Assembly (NCBI RefSeq): GCF_043099285.1
Contig: NZ_CP170723.1
Span: forward strand, 2,914,001 to 2,978,000
Length of the DNA: 64,000 nucleotides
DNA from: Oryzobacter telluris
GTDB taxonomy: Bacteria > Actinomycetota > Actinomycetes > Actinomycetales > Dermatophilaceae
Direction of reading: 5' to 3'
The translations under genes and the position numbers were made by a program. Below the pieces are notes generated by a model. That model made no database searches, had not been told where the DNA came from, and worked only from the letters and a program-made list of their open reading frames with translations. Shown piece by piece: positions 17,254 through 25,263 of the stretch (positions are counted from its first letter, which is position 1; each line of letters starts with the position of its first letter).

Positions 17254-17316
17254 GCCGCCAGACGCTACGCCCTCGGCGGACGGGCGTGCGGTCGTCGGTG
17301 CCGCTGGTCACCGTCG

Positions 17317-17625
17317 GACGCGTTCCTCCCGCTCAACGCCGCCGTCACGGGCGCCCTCACCGCGGTCCAGCTGTCCGTCACCCCGCGACTCGACGAGGAG
17401 ACCCGGGACGCCCTCATGGACGTCGGAGCCCGGCTGCGTGGGGTGGAGGCCTCCCTCACGGCCTCGCTGGGGCGCTTCGCGGGCTACCGGGCCCGGTTCC
17501 TCACGGCGCTGTTCCGGGCCGACGACGACCCCGCCTGGCTCGCCGGGACCTCCGTCGACTCGTGCCACCGGGTGTGGTTCGAGCTCCACGAGGACCTCGT
17601 CGCGACGCTGGGCGTGTCCCGCTGA
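17317..17625 (+). CDS. Coding remnant or headless ORF, about 102 residues, no usual start codon
   Basis: The frame from DAFLPLNAAV to the stop at 17625 has near-uniform G/C third positions and protein-like composition (FAGYRARFLTALFR, CHRVWFELHEDLVATLG). Yet no in-frame ATG, GTG or TTG occurs between the DinB start on the other strand and ATG 17416, which would leave only 69 residues. Plausible GTG starts at 17286 and 17298 are in another frame, joining this one by a single-base shift near 17310. A truncated gene, a real frameshift or a sequencing error are all possible. I do not recognise the family. The coordinates mark the coding-like part, not a proven start. Confidence 0.45.
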   Translation, partial: DAFLPLNAAVTGALTAVQLSVTPRLDEETRDALMDVGARLRGVEASLTASLGRFAGYRARFLTALFRADDDPAWLAGTSVDSCHRVWFELHEDLVATLGVSR

Positions 17626-17638
17626 GATCGAGTGCTGC

Positions 17639-18535
17639 TCAGGGCTTTCCGGCGAGGAGGGCGGTCACGCGGGCCGAGATCTCGCCCCGCGCCCGCCGTC
17701 CCTCGGGCGTGGGAAGCAGCGGGTAGTCGTGGATGGCACCGTCCTCCACGTGCAGGGTGAAGGCGGCGTCGGGCGGCATCCGCCGGCCCAGCTCGCGGCA
17801 GTCGGGCAGGGTGATGTCGCGCGTCCCGACCCAGACCTCGACCGGCGGGAGGTCCGCGAGCGGGCCGTGGAGCGGGCTGACGCGGGGGTCGTCGACGGTC
17901 AGCTCGCCCGCCCACGACCTGGCGATGGGGCGCAGCCCGGCTCGGGTCAGCCACGGGTCGGTGGGTTCGACCACGGCGATCTCGGGGTTGGTCATCGTCA
18001 GGTCGACCCAGGGCGCGATGAGGACGAGCCCGGCCACCAGGGAGCGCGCCTCCGGCGGCGCCTGCTGGGCCGCGACGAGCGCGAGCCCGCCGCCGGCCGA
18101 GTCGCCGGACAGCACGCAGGTGCGCCCCGCCCCCACGGCCTGCCCGACGACCTCCGCCACGAGGTCGACGGCCTCGGTCGCGGTGGCGTGCGGCGCGAGC
18201 CCGTAGACGGGCACGTGCACCTCGCAGCACGTCTCGCGGGCGAGGTGGGCGACGAACGCCCACTGCTGCTCGACGATCTCGTTCGTGTACGCCCCGCCGT
18301 GGAGGTAGACCACCGCACCGGCCGCGGGTGGCGCATCGGGCCGCCGGACGACGTGGACGTCCCGCCCGCGGACCTGGTGGGTGGTCACGAGGAGCCCGCG
18401 GAGCACGTCCTCCGGCGGGGTCGACGGACCCTTGACCGAGCGGAGGAAGGCGACCCCGGCCTCGTGCGTGGCGTAGCGCTTCTTGCGGGTGAGGCGAACG
18501 TGCAGCGCCACCACCCTCATCGCGAGGCTGGTCAC
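17639..18535 (-). CDS. Alpha/beta-hydrolase, hormone-sensitive-lipase type
   Basis: 298 residues. The oxyanion motif HGGAY is at 79-83, the nucleophile elbow GDSAGGG carries Ser146, the acid is probably in VGTRDITLPD, and the catalytic His is in GAIHDYP near the C terminus. This is the esterase family IV arrangement of intracellular carboxylesterases. The GTG start at 18535 overlaps the stop of the upstream beta-propeller gene (GTGA), so the two are translationally coupled. Substrates are probably short or medium acyl esters; the physiological one is unknown. Confidence 0.88.
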   Translation of the reverse strand: MTSLAMRVVALHVRLTRKKRYATHEAGVAFLRSVKGPSTPPEDVLRGLLVTTHQVRGRDVHVVRRPDAPPAAGAVVYLHGGAYTNEIVEQQWAFVAHLARETCCEVHVPVYGLAPHATATEAVDLVAEVVGQAVGAGRTCVLSGDSAGGGLALVAAQQAPPEARSLVAGLVLIAPWVDLTMTNPEIAVVEPTDPWLTRAGLRPIARSWAGELTVDDPRVSPLHGPLADLPPVEVWVGTRDITLPDCRELGRRMPPDAAFTLHVEDGAIHDYPLLPTPEGRRARGEISARVTALLAGKP

Positions 18536-19701
18536 GACCGCCCGGTCGGCTCGAGCACCTCGACGGCCAGCACCGTGGGCAGGTGCCGGGCGATCTCGGT
18601 CCAGGTCTCGCCCTCGTCACGGCTGGCGAACACCGAACCGGTGTTGGTGCCGAAGTAGACGCCGGCGGGGTCCTGGGCATCGCCGCTCATCCCCTGCCGC
18701 AGCACCGTGAAGAAGCACGCCTCCTGCGGCAGGCCGTCGCGCAGCGCCTCCCAGGAGGCCCCGGCGTCCCGCGAGCGCCAGACGGCGGCGGCGGCATCCG
18801 GCGGGTAGCGGCCCTGCGTGTCACCGTTGAGCGGGACCGTCCAGACGGTGCGCGGGTCGCGGGGGTGGGCCCAGAGCGGGAACCCGAACGTCGACGGCAG
18901 CCCCGATGTGATGTCGTGCCAGTGGTGGCCCCCGTCGTCGGAGCGCCAGACCCCGTGGTGGTTCTGCTGGTAGAGCACCTCACCGTCGCCCGCCGCGTGC
19001 TCGACGTGGTGCACGCAGAACCCGGTGTGCCCGTCGGACGCCGCCGCCGGGTGCCCGCCCTTCTCGCCGTCGGCCGGGTCGGCGAGGTCGTTGCGCCGCT
19101 CCCAGGTGACCCCGCCGTCCTCGGTGGCGAAGACCCCGGCGGCCGAGATGCCGACCCACATCCGCTCGGGATCCCGGGGGTCGGCGACGATGGTGTGCAG
19201 GACGAGCCCGGCCGCGCCGGGCCCCCACTCGGGGGCCGACGGGTGGTCGGTGAGCCCCTTGACCTGCTCCCAGGTGGAGCCGTCGTCGTCGCTGACGAGC
19301 AGGGTCGCGGGCTTGGTGCCGGCGTAGAGGCGACCACCGCCGCGGCCCAGCGACCACACCTGCGAGAAGCCGTCACCGAAGGGTGCCGGCTCCTCGCTCC
19401 AGCCGATGGACGCCGCGAACACCGGGTCGTCCGCCGCCCACGCGTCCACCTGCCCGGTCGTCAGCTTCGCGAGCTCCCACGTGTGGCCCCGGTCGTCCGA
19501 GCGCCAGACCCCGGCCCCGGACCAGTCGCCGCCCCCACCGGCCCACATCGTCCCCGTGGCGGGGTCGCCGATGACGTGGTTCACCGGCCACCCGCCGCAG
19601 TACGGCCCGCGGACGGTCCAGCTCGCTCGGTCGGCGTCCCCGTCGAGGACGAACGCTCCCTTGGTCGTTCCCACCAGCAGGTGGACGGCTGCGTCGGACA
19701 T
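18532..19701 (-). CDS. Sialidase/BNR-repeat beta-propeller protein
   Basis: 389 residues from ATG 19701 with AAGGGG ahead. Repeated Asp-box (BNR) motifs recur roughly every 50-60 residues: SDDRGHTWE, SDDDGSTWE, TEDGGVTWE, SDDGGHHWH, SRDAGASWE and SRDEGETWT. These are six blades of a sortilin/Vps10 or photosystem-assembly-like propeller. No signal peptide is present, so it is cytoplasmic. Sialidase catalytic residues (the Arg triad) are not evident, so it is more likely a binding scaffold than a hydrolase. It is coupled to the following esterase gene, suggesting a joint function. Confidence 0.82.
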   Translation of the reverse strand: MSDAAVHLLVGTTKGAFVLDGDADRASWTVRGPYCGGWPVNHVIGDPATGTMWAGGGGDWSGAGVWRSDDRGHTWELAKLTTGQVDAWAADDPVFAASIGWSEEPAPFGDGFSQVWSLGRGGGRLYAGTKPATLLVSDDDGSTWEQVKGLTDHPSAPEWGPGAAGLVLHTIVADPRDPERMWVGISAAGVFATEDGGVTWERRNDLADPADGEKGGHPAAASDGHTGFCVHHVEHAAGDGEVLYQQNHHGVWRSDDGGHHWHDITSGLPSTFGFPLWAHPRDPRTVWTVPLNGDTQGRYPPDAAAAVWRSRDAGASWEALRDGLPQEACFFTVLRQGMSGDAQDPAGVYFGTNTGSVFASRDEGETWTEIARHLPTVLAVEVLEPTGRS

Positions 19702-19774
19702 GGGGACCCCTTCGTCGGTCGGTTCCGCCGTCCAGTCTCGTGACCCGCCCCCGCCCGGGCAAGGCGTGCCGTGC

Positions 19775-20197
19775 CTAGGTCGTGGGACGAGCCGCGGGGG
19801 CGTGCTGGACGCAGGTCCTCGCCGTCGGCCTCGCCTCCAGCCTGCCGGCAGCGATCGCTTCGCCGCAGACCTCGCACACCCCGTACGTCCCCGCCCCGAC
19901 CCGCTCGAGAGCGGCATCGACCTCTCCCAGGTGGTCCTGTGCCTGGCCGGTCATCGCCGCCAGCTGGGAGCGCTCGTAGGCGATCGTCTGGCCCTCCGGG
20001 TCGTGCTCGTCGTCCGCGTTGGAGTCGCGCGAGGCGTCGATGAGCGCGGCCATGTCGTCGGCCAGCCGTGCGATGCGGTCGAGCAGGGCGGCGCGCTCGG
20101 CGCGCAGCAGGGCTTCGGCGCGCAGCAGGGCCTCGGCCCGACCGGGGAGCGAGAGGGCGTCGCCGCCGGAGGGACCCGACGCAGTCACCTCGTCCAT
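19775..20197 (-). CDS. DksA/TraR-type zinc-finger protein with CCCH variation
   Basis: 140 residues from ATG 20197, with GCGAGG upstream; ATG 20206 would add three residues. A coiled coil (20-100) precedes the zinc-finger region CEVCGEAI, RLEARPTARTC and VQH. The usual four Cys are Cys108, Cys111, Cys129 and, at the fourth position, His132. EHDPEG with TIAYERSQLA at about 65-80 is typical of the actinobacterial TraR/DksA group. An 18-nt tandem duplication in the coiled coil gives EALLRAEALLRA. Such proteins may enter the RNA polymerase secondary channel. It is divergent from the acyl-CoA ligase. Confidence 0.85.
   Translation of the reverse strand: MDEVTASGPSGGDALSLPGRAEALLRAEALLRAERAALLDRIARLADDMAALIDASRDSNADDEHDPEGQTIAYERSQLAAMTGQAQDHLGEVDAALERVGAGTYGVCEVCGEAIAAGRLEARPTARTCVQHAPAARPTT
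20097..20132. repeat. 18-bp tandem duplication in the DksA-like gene
   Basis: Two copies of an 18-nt unit (20097-20114 and 20115-20132) differ only at the last base. They encode one six-residue step of the coiled coil twice, in frame, so register is shifted without loss of reading frame. Confidence 0.85.
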
Positions 20198-20320
20198 GGC
20201 GCGCATCCTCGCAGGTCGCCCTGATGGCCCATCGGCTCCGGCGATCCTCTGGCGCGGCACGACCGCCGCGGGTGAGGATGGGGCCAGACCGTCACTGCCG
20301 CCGGACCCAGGGAGCCCTCG

Positions 20321-21817
20321 ATGACGAACCTCGCCACCAACCTCACGACGACCGCCGCCGGGAGCCCGGAGAAGGACGCCCTGCGGATCAGTGGCCAGGG
20401 GGTCACCTACGGCCAGCTGCACGCCATGGCCGCGAAGGTCGCGGGGACGTTGCGCGCCAACGGGATCGAGCCCGGCGACCGCGTGGCCGTCATCCTCCCG
20501 AACGTGCCGGCCTTCCCCGTCGTCTACTGGGGCATCCTCCTCGCGGGCGGCGTCGTGGTGCCGATGAACCCGCTGCTCAAGGCCGGCGAGATCGACTACT
20601 TCTTCACCGACTCCGGCGCCAAGATCGCCTTCGTCTGGCCCGACTTCGTCCCCGAGGCCACCAAGGGCGCCGAGAACAGCGGCACGACGATCGTCGAGTG
20701 CTCCGCCACCGGTCCGGCCGAGGGCACGTTCGAGGGCGGCGAGCCCATCACCGAGCCCACCGAGCGGGCCGACGACGACACCGCGATCATCCTCTACACC
20801 TCGGGCACCACCGGCCGCCCCAAGGGCGCCGAGCTCACGCACAGCAACATCCACCTCAACGCGCACCGCTCGGCCGAGGTCATCCAGCAGATGACGAGCG
20901 AGGACGTCGTCATGGGCTGCCTGCCCCTGTTCCACGTGTTCGGGCTCGTCGTCGGCCTCAACGCCGCGACCATCGCCGGCGCCTCCCTCGCCCTCATCCC
21001 CCGCTTCGACCCCGCGGCGGCGATCGAGGTCATCGAGAAGGAGCGGGTGACGATCATGCAGGGCGTGCCGACGATGTACGCGGCGATCCTCAACCACCCG
21101 AACAGCGACGGCATGGACGCCAGCAGCCTGCGCACCTGCGCCAGCGGCGGCTCCGCGATGCCGCTCGAGGTGATGCGCTCCTTCGAGGACAAGTTCGGCT
21201 GCGTCATCCTCGAGGGGTACGGCCTGTCGGAGACCTCGCCCGTCGCGAGCTTCAACATGCCCACGATGGAGCGCAAGCCGGGAACCATCGGCGTCGCCAT
21301 CCCCGGCTGCGAGATGCGCTGCGTCGACCTCGACGGCAACGAGGTGGCGCACGGCGAGGTCGGCGAGATCGCGATCCGCGGCGACAACGTCATGAAGGGC
21401 TACTGGAACAAGCCCGAGGCCACCGCCGAGGCGATCCCCGACGGCTGGTTCCGCACCGGCGACCTCGCGACGATGGACGACGAGGGCTACTTCACGATCG
21501 TCGACCGCAAGAAGGACATGATCCTGCGCGGCGGGATGAACGTCTACCCGCGCGAGGTCGAGGAGGTCGTCTACCAGCACCCCGACGTCCTCGAGGTCGC
21601 CGTGGTCGGCATGCCCGACGACCTCTACGGCGAGCAGGTCGGCGCGGCCGTCGCGCTGCGCGAGGGTTCGACCGCGACGCCGGACGACATCATCGCCTTC
21701 ACCAAGGAGCGGATCGCCGCGTACAAGTACCCGCGCAAGGTCTGGGTCGTCGACGCCCTGCCCAAGGGCCCCACGGGCAAGATCCTCCGGCGCGAGGTCC
21801 ACGCGCCGGCCGAGTGA
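20321..21817 (+). CDS. Acyl-CoA ligase (AMP-forming, FadD type)
   Basis: 498 residues. The ANL fold is complete: the P-loop-like ILYTSGTTGRPKGAELTH near 165-182, GYGLSETSP at about 305, the adenine-binding FRTGDLATMDDEGYF, the hinge DRKKDMILRGGMNVYPREVE, and catalytic Lys487 in GPTGKILRREV. It activates a carboxylic acid to acyl-AMP and then to the CoA thioester in the cytoplasm. The length and sequence suggest a long-chain fatty-acid ligase, but chain length cannot be fixed. AGGGAG lies before the ATG. A small membrane protein gene overlaps its stop by 4 nt. Confidence 0.92.
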   Translation: MTNLATNLTTTAAGSPEKDALRISGQGVTYGQLHAMAAKVAGTLRANGIEPGDRVAVILPNVPAFPVVYWGILLAGGVVVPMNPLLKAGEIDYFFTDSGAKIAFVWPDFVPEATKGAENSGTTIVECSATGPAEGTFEGGEPITEPTERADDDTAIILYTSGTTGRPKGAELTHSNIHLNAHRSAEVIQQMTSEDVVMGCLPLFHVFGLVVGLNAATIAGASLALIPRFDPAAAIEVIEKERVTIMQGVPTMYAAILNHPNSDGMDASSLRTCASGGSAMPLEVMRSFEDKFGCVILEGYGLSETSPVASFNMPTMERKPGTIGVAIPGCEMRCVDLDGNEVAHGEVGEIAIRGDNVMKGYWNKPEATAEAIPDGWFRTGDLATMDDEGYFTIVDRKKDMILRGGMNVYPREVEEVVYQHPDVLEVAVVGMPDDLYGEQVGAAVALREGSTATPDDIIAFTKERIAAYKYPRKVWVVDALPKGPTGKILRREVHAPAE

Positions 21818-22263
21818 GCACCCCCGTCGGCGCCCTCGACCGCTGGCGCACGGTCGGCCTCACCCTCCACGTCGTGTGGGCGGTGCTGCTCGTCGGTGCC
21901 GTGCTGCTCTGGGTGCGCGTGGCCTTCCTCGGTGGCGCGGACGTGGACACCGGCGCGGCCCGGCTGTTCGGCGGACCGTTCGCCCTGCTGGCGCTCGGCA
22001 TCCTCTGGTGGGTCTGGCGCTCGTCGCGCACGCTGCGCGCCGGTCGTCGGGAGGGCTGGACCCTCCCCCTCGCGCTCGGCGGCGTCGCCGTCGCCCAGGC
22101 CGTGATGACCGGGATGCCGCTGCTCGCCGCCTCGCGCGGCGGAGGTGGCGGCTCCCTCGGGTGGGTCGTCGCGGTCATCGCGACCGGAGCCGCGCTCGGC
22201 GTCCTCTCCCTCGGGGCGTCGCTGATGGGGCGCCGCGCCTGGGACCGCGCCCTCAGCGAGTAG
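21814..22263 (+). CDS. Small membrane protein coupled to acyl-CoA ligase
   Basis: 149 residues from GTG 21814, overlapping the ligase stop (GTGA). Four hydrophobic helices: about 13-37, 50-67, 83-103 and 117-138, with a Gly-rich loop (RGGGGGSLG). No motif is recognised. The 3' end overlaps the convergent EamA gene by 11 nt. Coupling suggests a membrane partner of the ligase, but there is no direct evidence for this. Confidence 0.72.
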   Translation: MSTPVGALDRWRTVGLTLHVVWAVLLVGAVLLWVRVAFLGGADVDTGAARLFGGPFALLALGILWWVWRSSRTLRAGRREGWTLPLALGGVAVAQAVMTGMPLLAASRGGGGGSLGWVVAVIATGAALGVLSLGASLMGRRAWDRALSE

Positions 22264-23230
22264 CGGCCTGCTCGCGCTCGCGCACGACGACGGCCTCGGG
22301 CGCCTTCGGCTTGCGGTTGATGACGAACGCCGCGCCGAGCACGATCGCGAACCCGACGAGCTGCGCCGCGCCCAGGTGCTCGCCGAGCACGAGGACGCCG
22401 AGCAGGACCGACACCACCGGGATGAGGTAGGTGATCGTCGACCCGATGACGGGACCGGCGCCGCGCACGACGTCGAACTGCAGCATGTACGCGAAACCCG
22501 TTCCCACGAGGCCGAGCACGAGCACGCAGAGCAGGGGCAGCCAGGCCCACTGGCCGGCGTCGGCGGGCCCGTAGGACCACATGGCCGCGATCCCCGCCGG
22601 CTGGGTCAGCGCCCACCCGACGACGACGGGGACCATGAGCACGAGGCCGGTGAGGAGGGTGGCCGCCGGCTGGGAGAGCCCGCCGAGGTCGACCCCGCTG
22701 AGGAAGCGGCGGTTGTAGGTCCACCCGATGCCGTAGCTGGCACCGCCGACGAGGGCCATCGAGAAGCCGACGAGGTCGGGCCGGTCGGTGGCGGTCCACG
22801 GCTGCATGATCGTGACGACCCCGAGGAAGCCGATGCCGACGGCGACGAGGCGTCGGCCCGTGGCCCGCTCCCCCGGCAGGATCGCGAGCGTGGCGAGCAC
22901 GGTGGCGATGGGCGTGGCCGCGTTGCCGATGCCGGCCAGGGCCGAGCTGATCCGCGTCTCGGACAGGGCGAACAGCGTGAAGGGCAGGGCGGCGAGGAAG
23001 AAGCCGCAGACGAAGAGGTGGCCCCACACCCGCGCACCGGACGGCAGGCGGCCACCGCCGAGGAAGAGGAGCGCGGTGATGACGGCGGCGCCGGACACGA
23101 TCCGCAGGGCGGAGATCTGCACCGCCGACAGCGACTCCAGGCCCACCTTCATCAGCAGGAAGCTCGACCCCCAGATGAGGACGAGCGCGATGAACTTGAC
23201 CTGCCAGGGGACACGGGGCTGACGGCTCAC
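22253..23230 (-). CDS. EamA/DMT-family transporter
   Basis: 325 residues with ten predicted membrane helices in two EamA halves: the first begins KFIALVLIWGSSFLLMKVGL, the second LVGFSMALVGGASYGIGWTYNRRF. Conserved elements include SALRIVSGA and the helix-capping PVVSVLLGVLVLGEHL near the end. These transporters move amino acids, amines or metabolites, mostly outward. The start GTG 23230 overlaps the stop of the MetE-like gene (GTGA), making it the third cistron of the operon that begins at 25181. A metabolite related to methionine or B6 is the contextual guess for the substrate. Confidence 0.9.
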   Translation of the reverse strand: MSRQPRVPWQVKFIALVLIWGSSFLLMKVGLESLSAVQISALRIVSGAAVITALLFLGGGRLPSGARVWGHLFVCGFFLAALPFTLFALSETRISSALAGIGNAATPIATVLATLAILPGERATGRRLVAVGIGFLGVVTIMQPWTATDRPDLVGFSMALVGGASYGIGWTYNRRFLSGVDLGGLSQPAATLLTGLVLMVPVVVGWALTQPAGIAAMWSYGPADAGQWAWLPLLCVLVLGLVGTGFAYMLQFDVVRGAGPVIGSTITYLIPVVSVLLGVLVLGEHLGAAQLVGFAIVLGAAFVINRKPKAPEAVVVREREQAATR

Positions 23231-24264
23231 CGGTCGACCTCCTCTCCGAGACGGCGCGCGGTGTCGAGCGCCGCCCGTACAACGTCACGGGCCCCCTGCG
23301 GTGTGAGTCCGGCGAGCCCGCACGTCGGCGTGACGACGAGCCCGCGCAGGGCGTCGGCGGCCAGGCCGGCGCGCTCGAGCCCGTCGACGACCAGCCGGTG
23401 CGCACCCGTGGACGTCCCCGACCCGTCGGTGGGGAGCACCCCGGCCCACACACCCGTGCCGGTGTCGAGGGTCGCGGCGACCGACTCCCACCGCGCCGGC
23501 GTGGCGCCCGTGAGGTCGATGGCGACCGCCCCCACGCCGGTCGAGCGCAGCAGCGGCAGCGGGGCCGACGGGTGGCACGAGTGGATGACGGTGGGCCCGT
23601 CGTGGGCGGCGAGGACGGTCTGCAGCCCGCGCGCGGCGACCTGCGGGTCGACCGAGCGGATCCGCCCGAACCCGGAGTCGGTGGGCAGCAGCCCCTCGAG
23701 GACGGCCGGCAGCGACGGCTCGTCGAGCTGGAGGACGACCTCGGCCCCCGGGACGAGGCGCCGGACGTCGGCGACCCAGCGCGCGATGCCGGCGGCGAGC
23801 GACTCGACGAGCTCCGCGGAGGCGCCGGTGTCGACGAGCGCCCGCTCGCCGCGGTTGAGCCGTACCGAGGCGGCGAGGGTCCACGGCCCGGCGACCTGCA
23901 GCTTCAGCGGGCCGATGTAGCCGTCGTAGGCCTCGGCCAGCTCGTCGAGCTCCTCGCGCAGGAGCGAGGCCGTGCGCCCGGCGTCGCGTCCCGGCCGGTC
24001 GACGAAGCGCCAGCCGCTGGGCTGGAGGTCGACGGGCAGGTCGACGAGGAGCCCGGCGGCCCGGCCGATGATGTCGGCTCCCGGACCACGGGCCGGTGTC
24101 TCGGGGAGGAACGGCAGCCCCACTCCGTCGCCCTCGAGGAGCAGGTCGCGGACGGTGCGGACGGCCTCACGCACCGACGTCCCCGGCCACGAGCCGATCC
24201 CGGTCGCCCGCACGGGTGCCACGGTCACGACAGAGGGATCCACCTGCACCACAACCTCGCTCAT
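23227..24264 (-). CDS. Cobalamin-independent methionine synthase-like (MetE C-terminal domain) protein
   Basis: 345 residues, a stand-alone UROD/MetE barrel. It begins ATGIGSWPGTSVREAV, has the substrate-side segment LQLDEPSLPAVLEGL, HSCHPSAPLPLL supplying His-x-Cys zinc ligands, and VTPTCGLAGLTPQGAR carrying the last zinc Cys. It lacks the N-terminal MetE domain, so like archaeal-type enzymes it would need a different methyl donor. A similar gene lies near ligA in mycobacteria (Rv3015c, from memory). ATG 24264 overlaps the upstream fusion-gene stop by 4 nt. Whether it makes methionine or acts on another thiol is not known. Confidence 0.85.
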   Translation of the reverse strand: MSEVVVQVDPSVVTVAPVRATGIGSWPGTSVREAVRTVRDLLLEGDGVGLPFLPETPARGPGADIIGRAAGLLVDLPVDLQPSGWRFVDRPGRDAGRTASLLREELDELAEAYDGYIGPLKLQVAGPWTLAASVRLNRGERALVDTGASAELVESLAAGIARWVADVRRLVPGAEVVLQLDEPSLPAVLEGLLPTDSGFGRIRSVDPQVAARGLQTVLAAHDGPTVIHSCHPSAPLPLLRSTGVGAVAIDLTGATPARWESVAATLDTGTGVWAGVLPTDGSGTSTGAHRLVVDGLERAGLAADALRGLVVTPTCGLAGLTPQGARDVVRAALDTARRLGEEVDR

Positions 24265-25181
24265 CGCGCTCCCATTCCGACCGACGCGACGAAGCCCGTC
24301 ACGGACGCCGGCACCGGCACCCCGTCCTCCACCGACCACGGGGCGGGCTCGGGCTCCCCGGCCACGACGCGCAGCGGGACGACCCCGCACCAGGCCCCGT
24401 CGACGTCGTCCTCCGGCAGCGACGGGCCACCGGAGCGCGCCTTGAGGACCCAGTGCCCGTCGGTGATGGGGAGCGCCATCGCCAGGGTGGCCGCCTCCTC
24501 CTTGGGCGTCGACGCGCGGACCTCTGCGGTACGGCCGGGGATCAGCCGCTCGGAGATGCGCTCGAGCGCGCTCGCCCGGTCGGCGCCGGTGAGGTTGACC
24601 AGCTCGCCGTGGACGACGGCCGAGCGGTAGTTGGCCGAGGAGTCGAAGGTCGTGTGGGCGACGACGAGGCCGTCGACGACGGTGACGCTGAGGACGGCCG
24701 GCGCCCCGGCCGCCACCTGGCGCAGCGCACCGGCCCCGGTGGACCCGTGCAGCAGGAGCCGGTCGCCGTCGCGGGCGAAGAGCATGGGGACGACCCACGG
24801 GCGCCCGTCGACCACGGTGGACAGGGTGCCGGCGAGCACCTCGTCGAGGAGCGAGTCCAGGGCCGCGCGGTCGGGGGCGCCGCGCTCGGGCTTGCGGGTG
24901 AGCCGCTGGGTGGGCCGGGCCCGCCCCACGTACCCGGGTCCGGGGCAGGGCTCGTCGGACACCACGCGCGTCGTGGAGGCGGGGTGGCGCACGAGCGCGT
25001 CACCCACCCGGGTGGGGCGCGGCATCAGGGCGCCACCGCAGTTCGGGCAGGCGCGCTCGAGGTGCTCGGCGCAGCCCGAGCACCACGTGCACTCGAACGA
25101 GCAGACGACGGCCCCGACCTCGTCGGCCGGCAGGTCGACGTCGCAGCACTCACACCCCGGTCGCATCTCCAGCCCGCTCAC
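24261..25181 (-). CDS. DUF1272 zinc module fused to PNPOx-like flavin-binding domain
   Basis: 306 residues from GTG 25181. Residues 1-57 match DUF1272: EMRPGCECCDVDLP, VVCSFECTWCSGCAEH and RACPNCGGALMPRP, with nine Cys (10, 12, 13, 27, 31, 34, 37, 45, 48) able to hold two zinc ions. Residues about 95-306 form a pyridoxamine-5'-phosphate-oxidase-like split barrel with LLHGSTGAGALRQVAAG, TTFDSSANYRSAVVHGEL and GHWVLKARSGGPSLPEDD. DUF1272 usually occurs as a free small protein, so the fusion is notable. It is the first gene of a three-gene operon, divergent from a MocR regulator, with repeats between. FMN or F420 binding and oxidoreductase activity are inferred. Confidence 0.82.
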   Translation of the reverse strand: MSGLEMRPGCECCDVDLPADEVGAVVCSFECTWCSGCAEHLERACPNCGGALMPRPTRVGDALVRHPASTTRVVSDEPCPGPGYVGRARPTQRLTRKPERGAPDRAALDSLLDEVLAGTLSTVVDGRPWVVPMLFARDGDRLLLHGSTGAGALRQVAAGAPAVLSVTVVDGLVVAHTTFDSSANYRSAVVHGELVNLTGADRASALERISERLIPGRTAEVRASTPKEEAATLAMALPITDGHWVLKARSGGPSLPEDDVDGAWCGVVPLRVVAGEPEPAPWSVEDGVPVPASVTGFVASVGMGAR

Positions 25182-25203
25182 GAGACGTCATCCTCCCCCA
25201 TCC

Positions 25204-25256
25204 AAGTGGTCCATGCCGAGAACCACTTCCGCCGTGAACCACTGGACCAGTATCGT
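25204..25256. promoter_or_regulatory. MocR/PdxR-type operator cluster and divergent promoter
   Basis: The 82-bp spacer contains AAGTGGTCCAT (25204-25214), the inverted copy GAACCACTT (25220-25228) and a direct copy of the latter leading into a perfect palindrome, GAACCACTGGACCAGT (25236-25251; ACTGG-A-CCAGT at 25241-25251). AGTGGWCC-like cores recall published PdxR sites. TATCGT (25251-25256) lies 7 nt before the regulator's GTG and probably is its -10, so bound regulator would cover its own promoter. Confidence 0.65.
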
Positions 25257-25263
25257 CGCGCCC

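Noticed and set aside
15841..17316. Long upstream extension of the ORF ending at 17625
   Set aside because: It is antisense to ligA and the DinB gene, which are certain; the open frame is only lack of stop codons.
18532..19701. A true sialidase
   Set aside because: Asp boxes are present but the FRIP motif and Arg triad are not, and there is no signal peptide.
19775..21802. A 675-codon minus-strand frame opposite the acyl-CoA ligase
   Set aside because: The part opposite the ligase is Val/Asp/Gly-rich antisense of a strongly coding gene; only the DksA-like end is real.
23227..25263. A B12, SAM or other riboswitch ahead of the MetE-like operon
   Set aside because: The 82-nt spacer before the first gene is filled by repeat half sites and is too short for the known aptamers.
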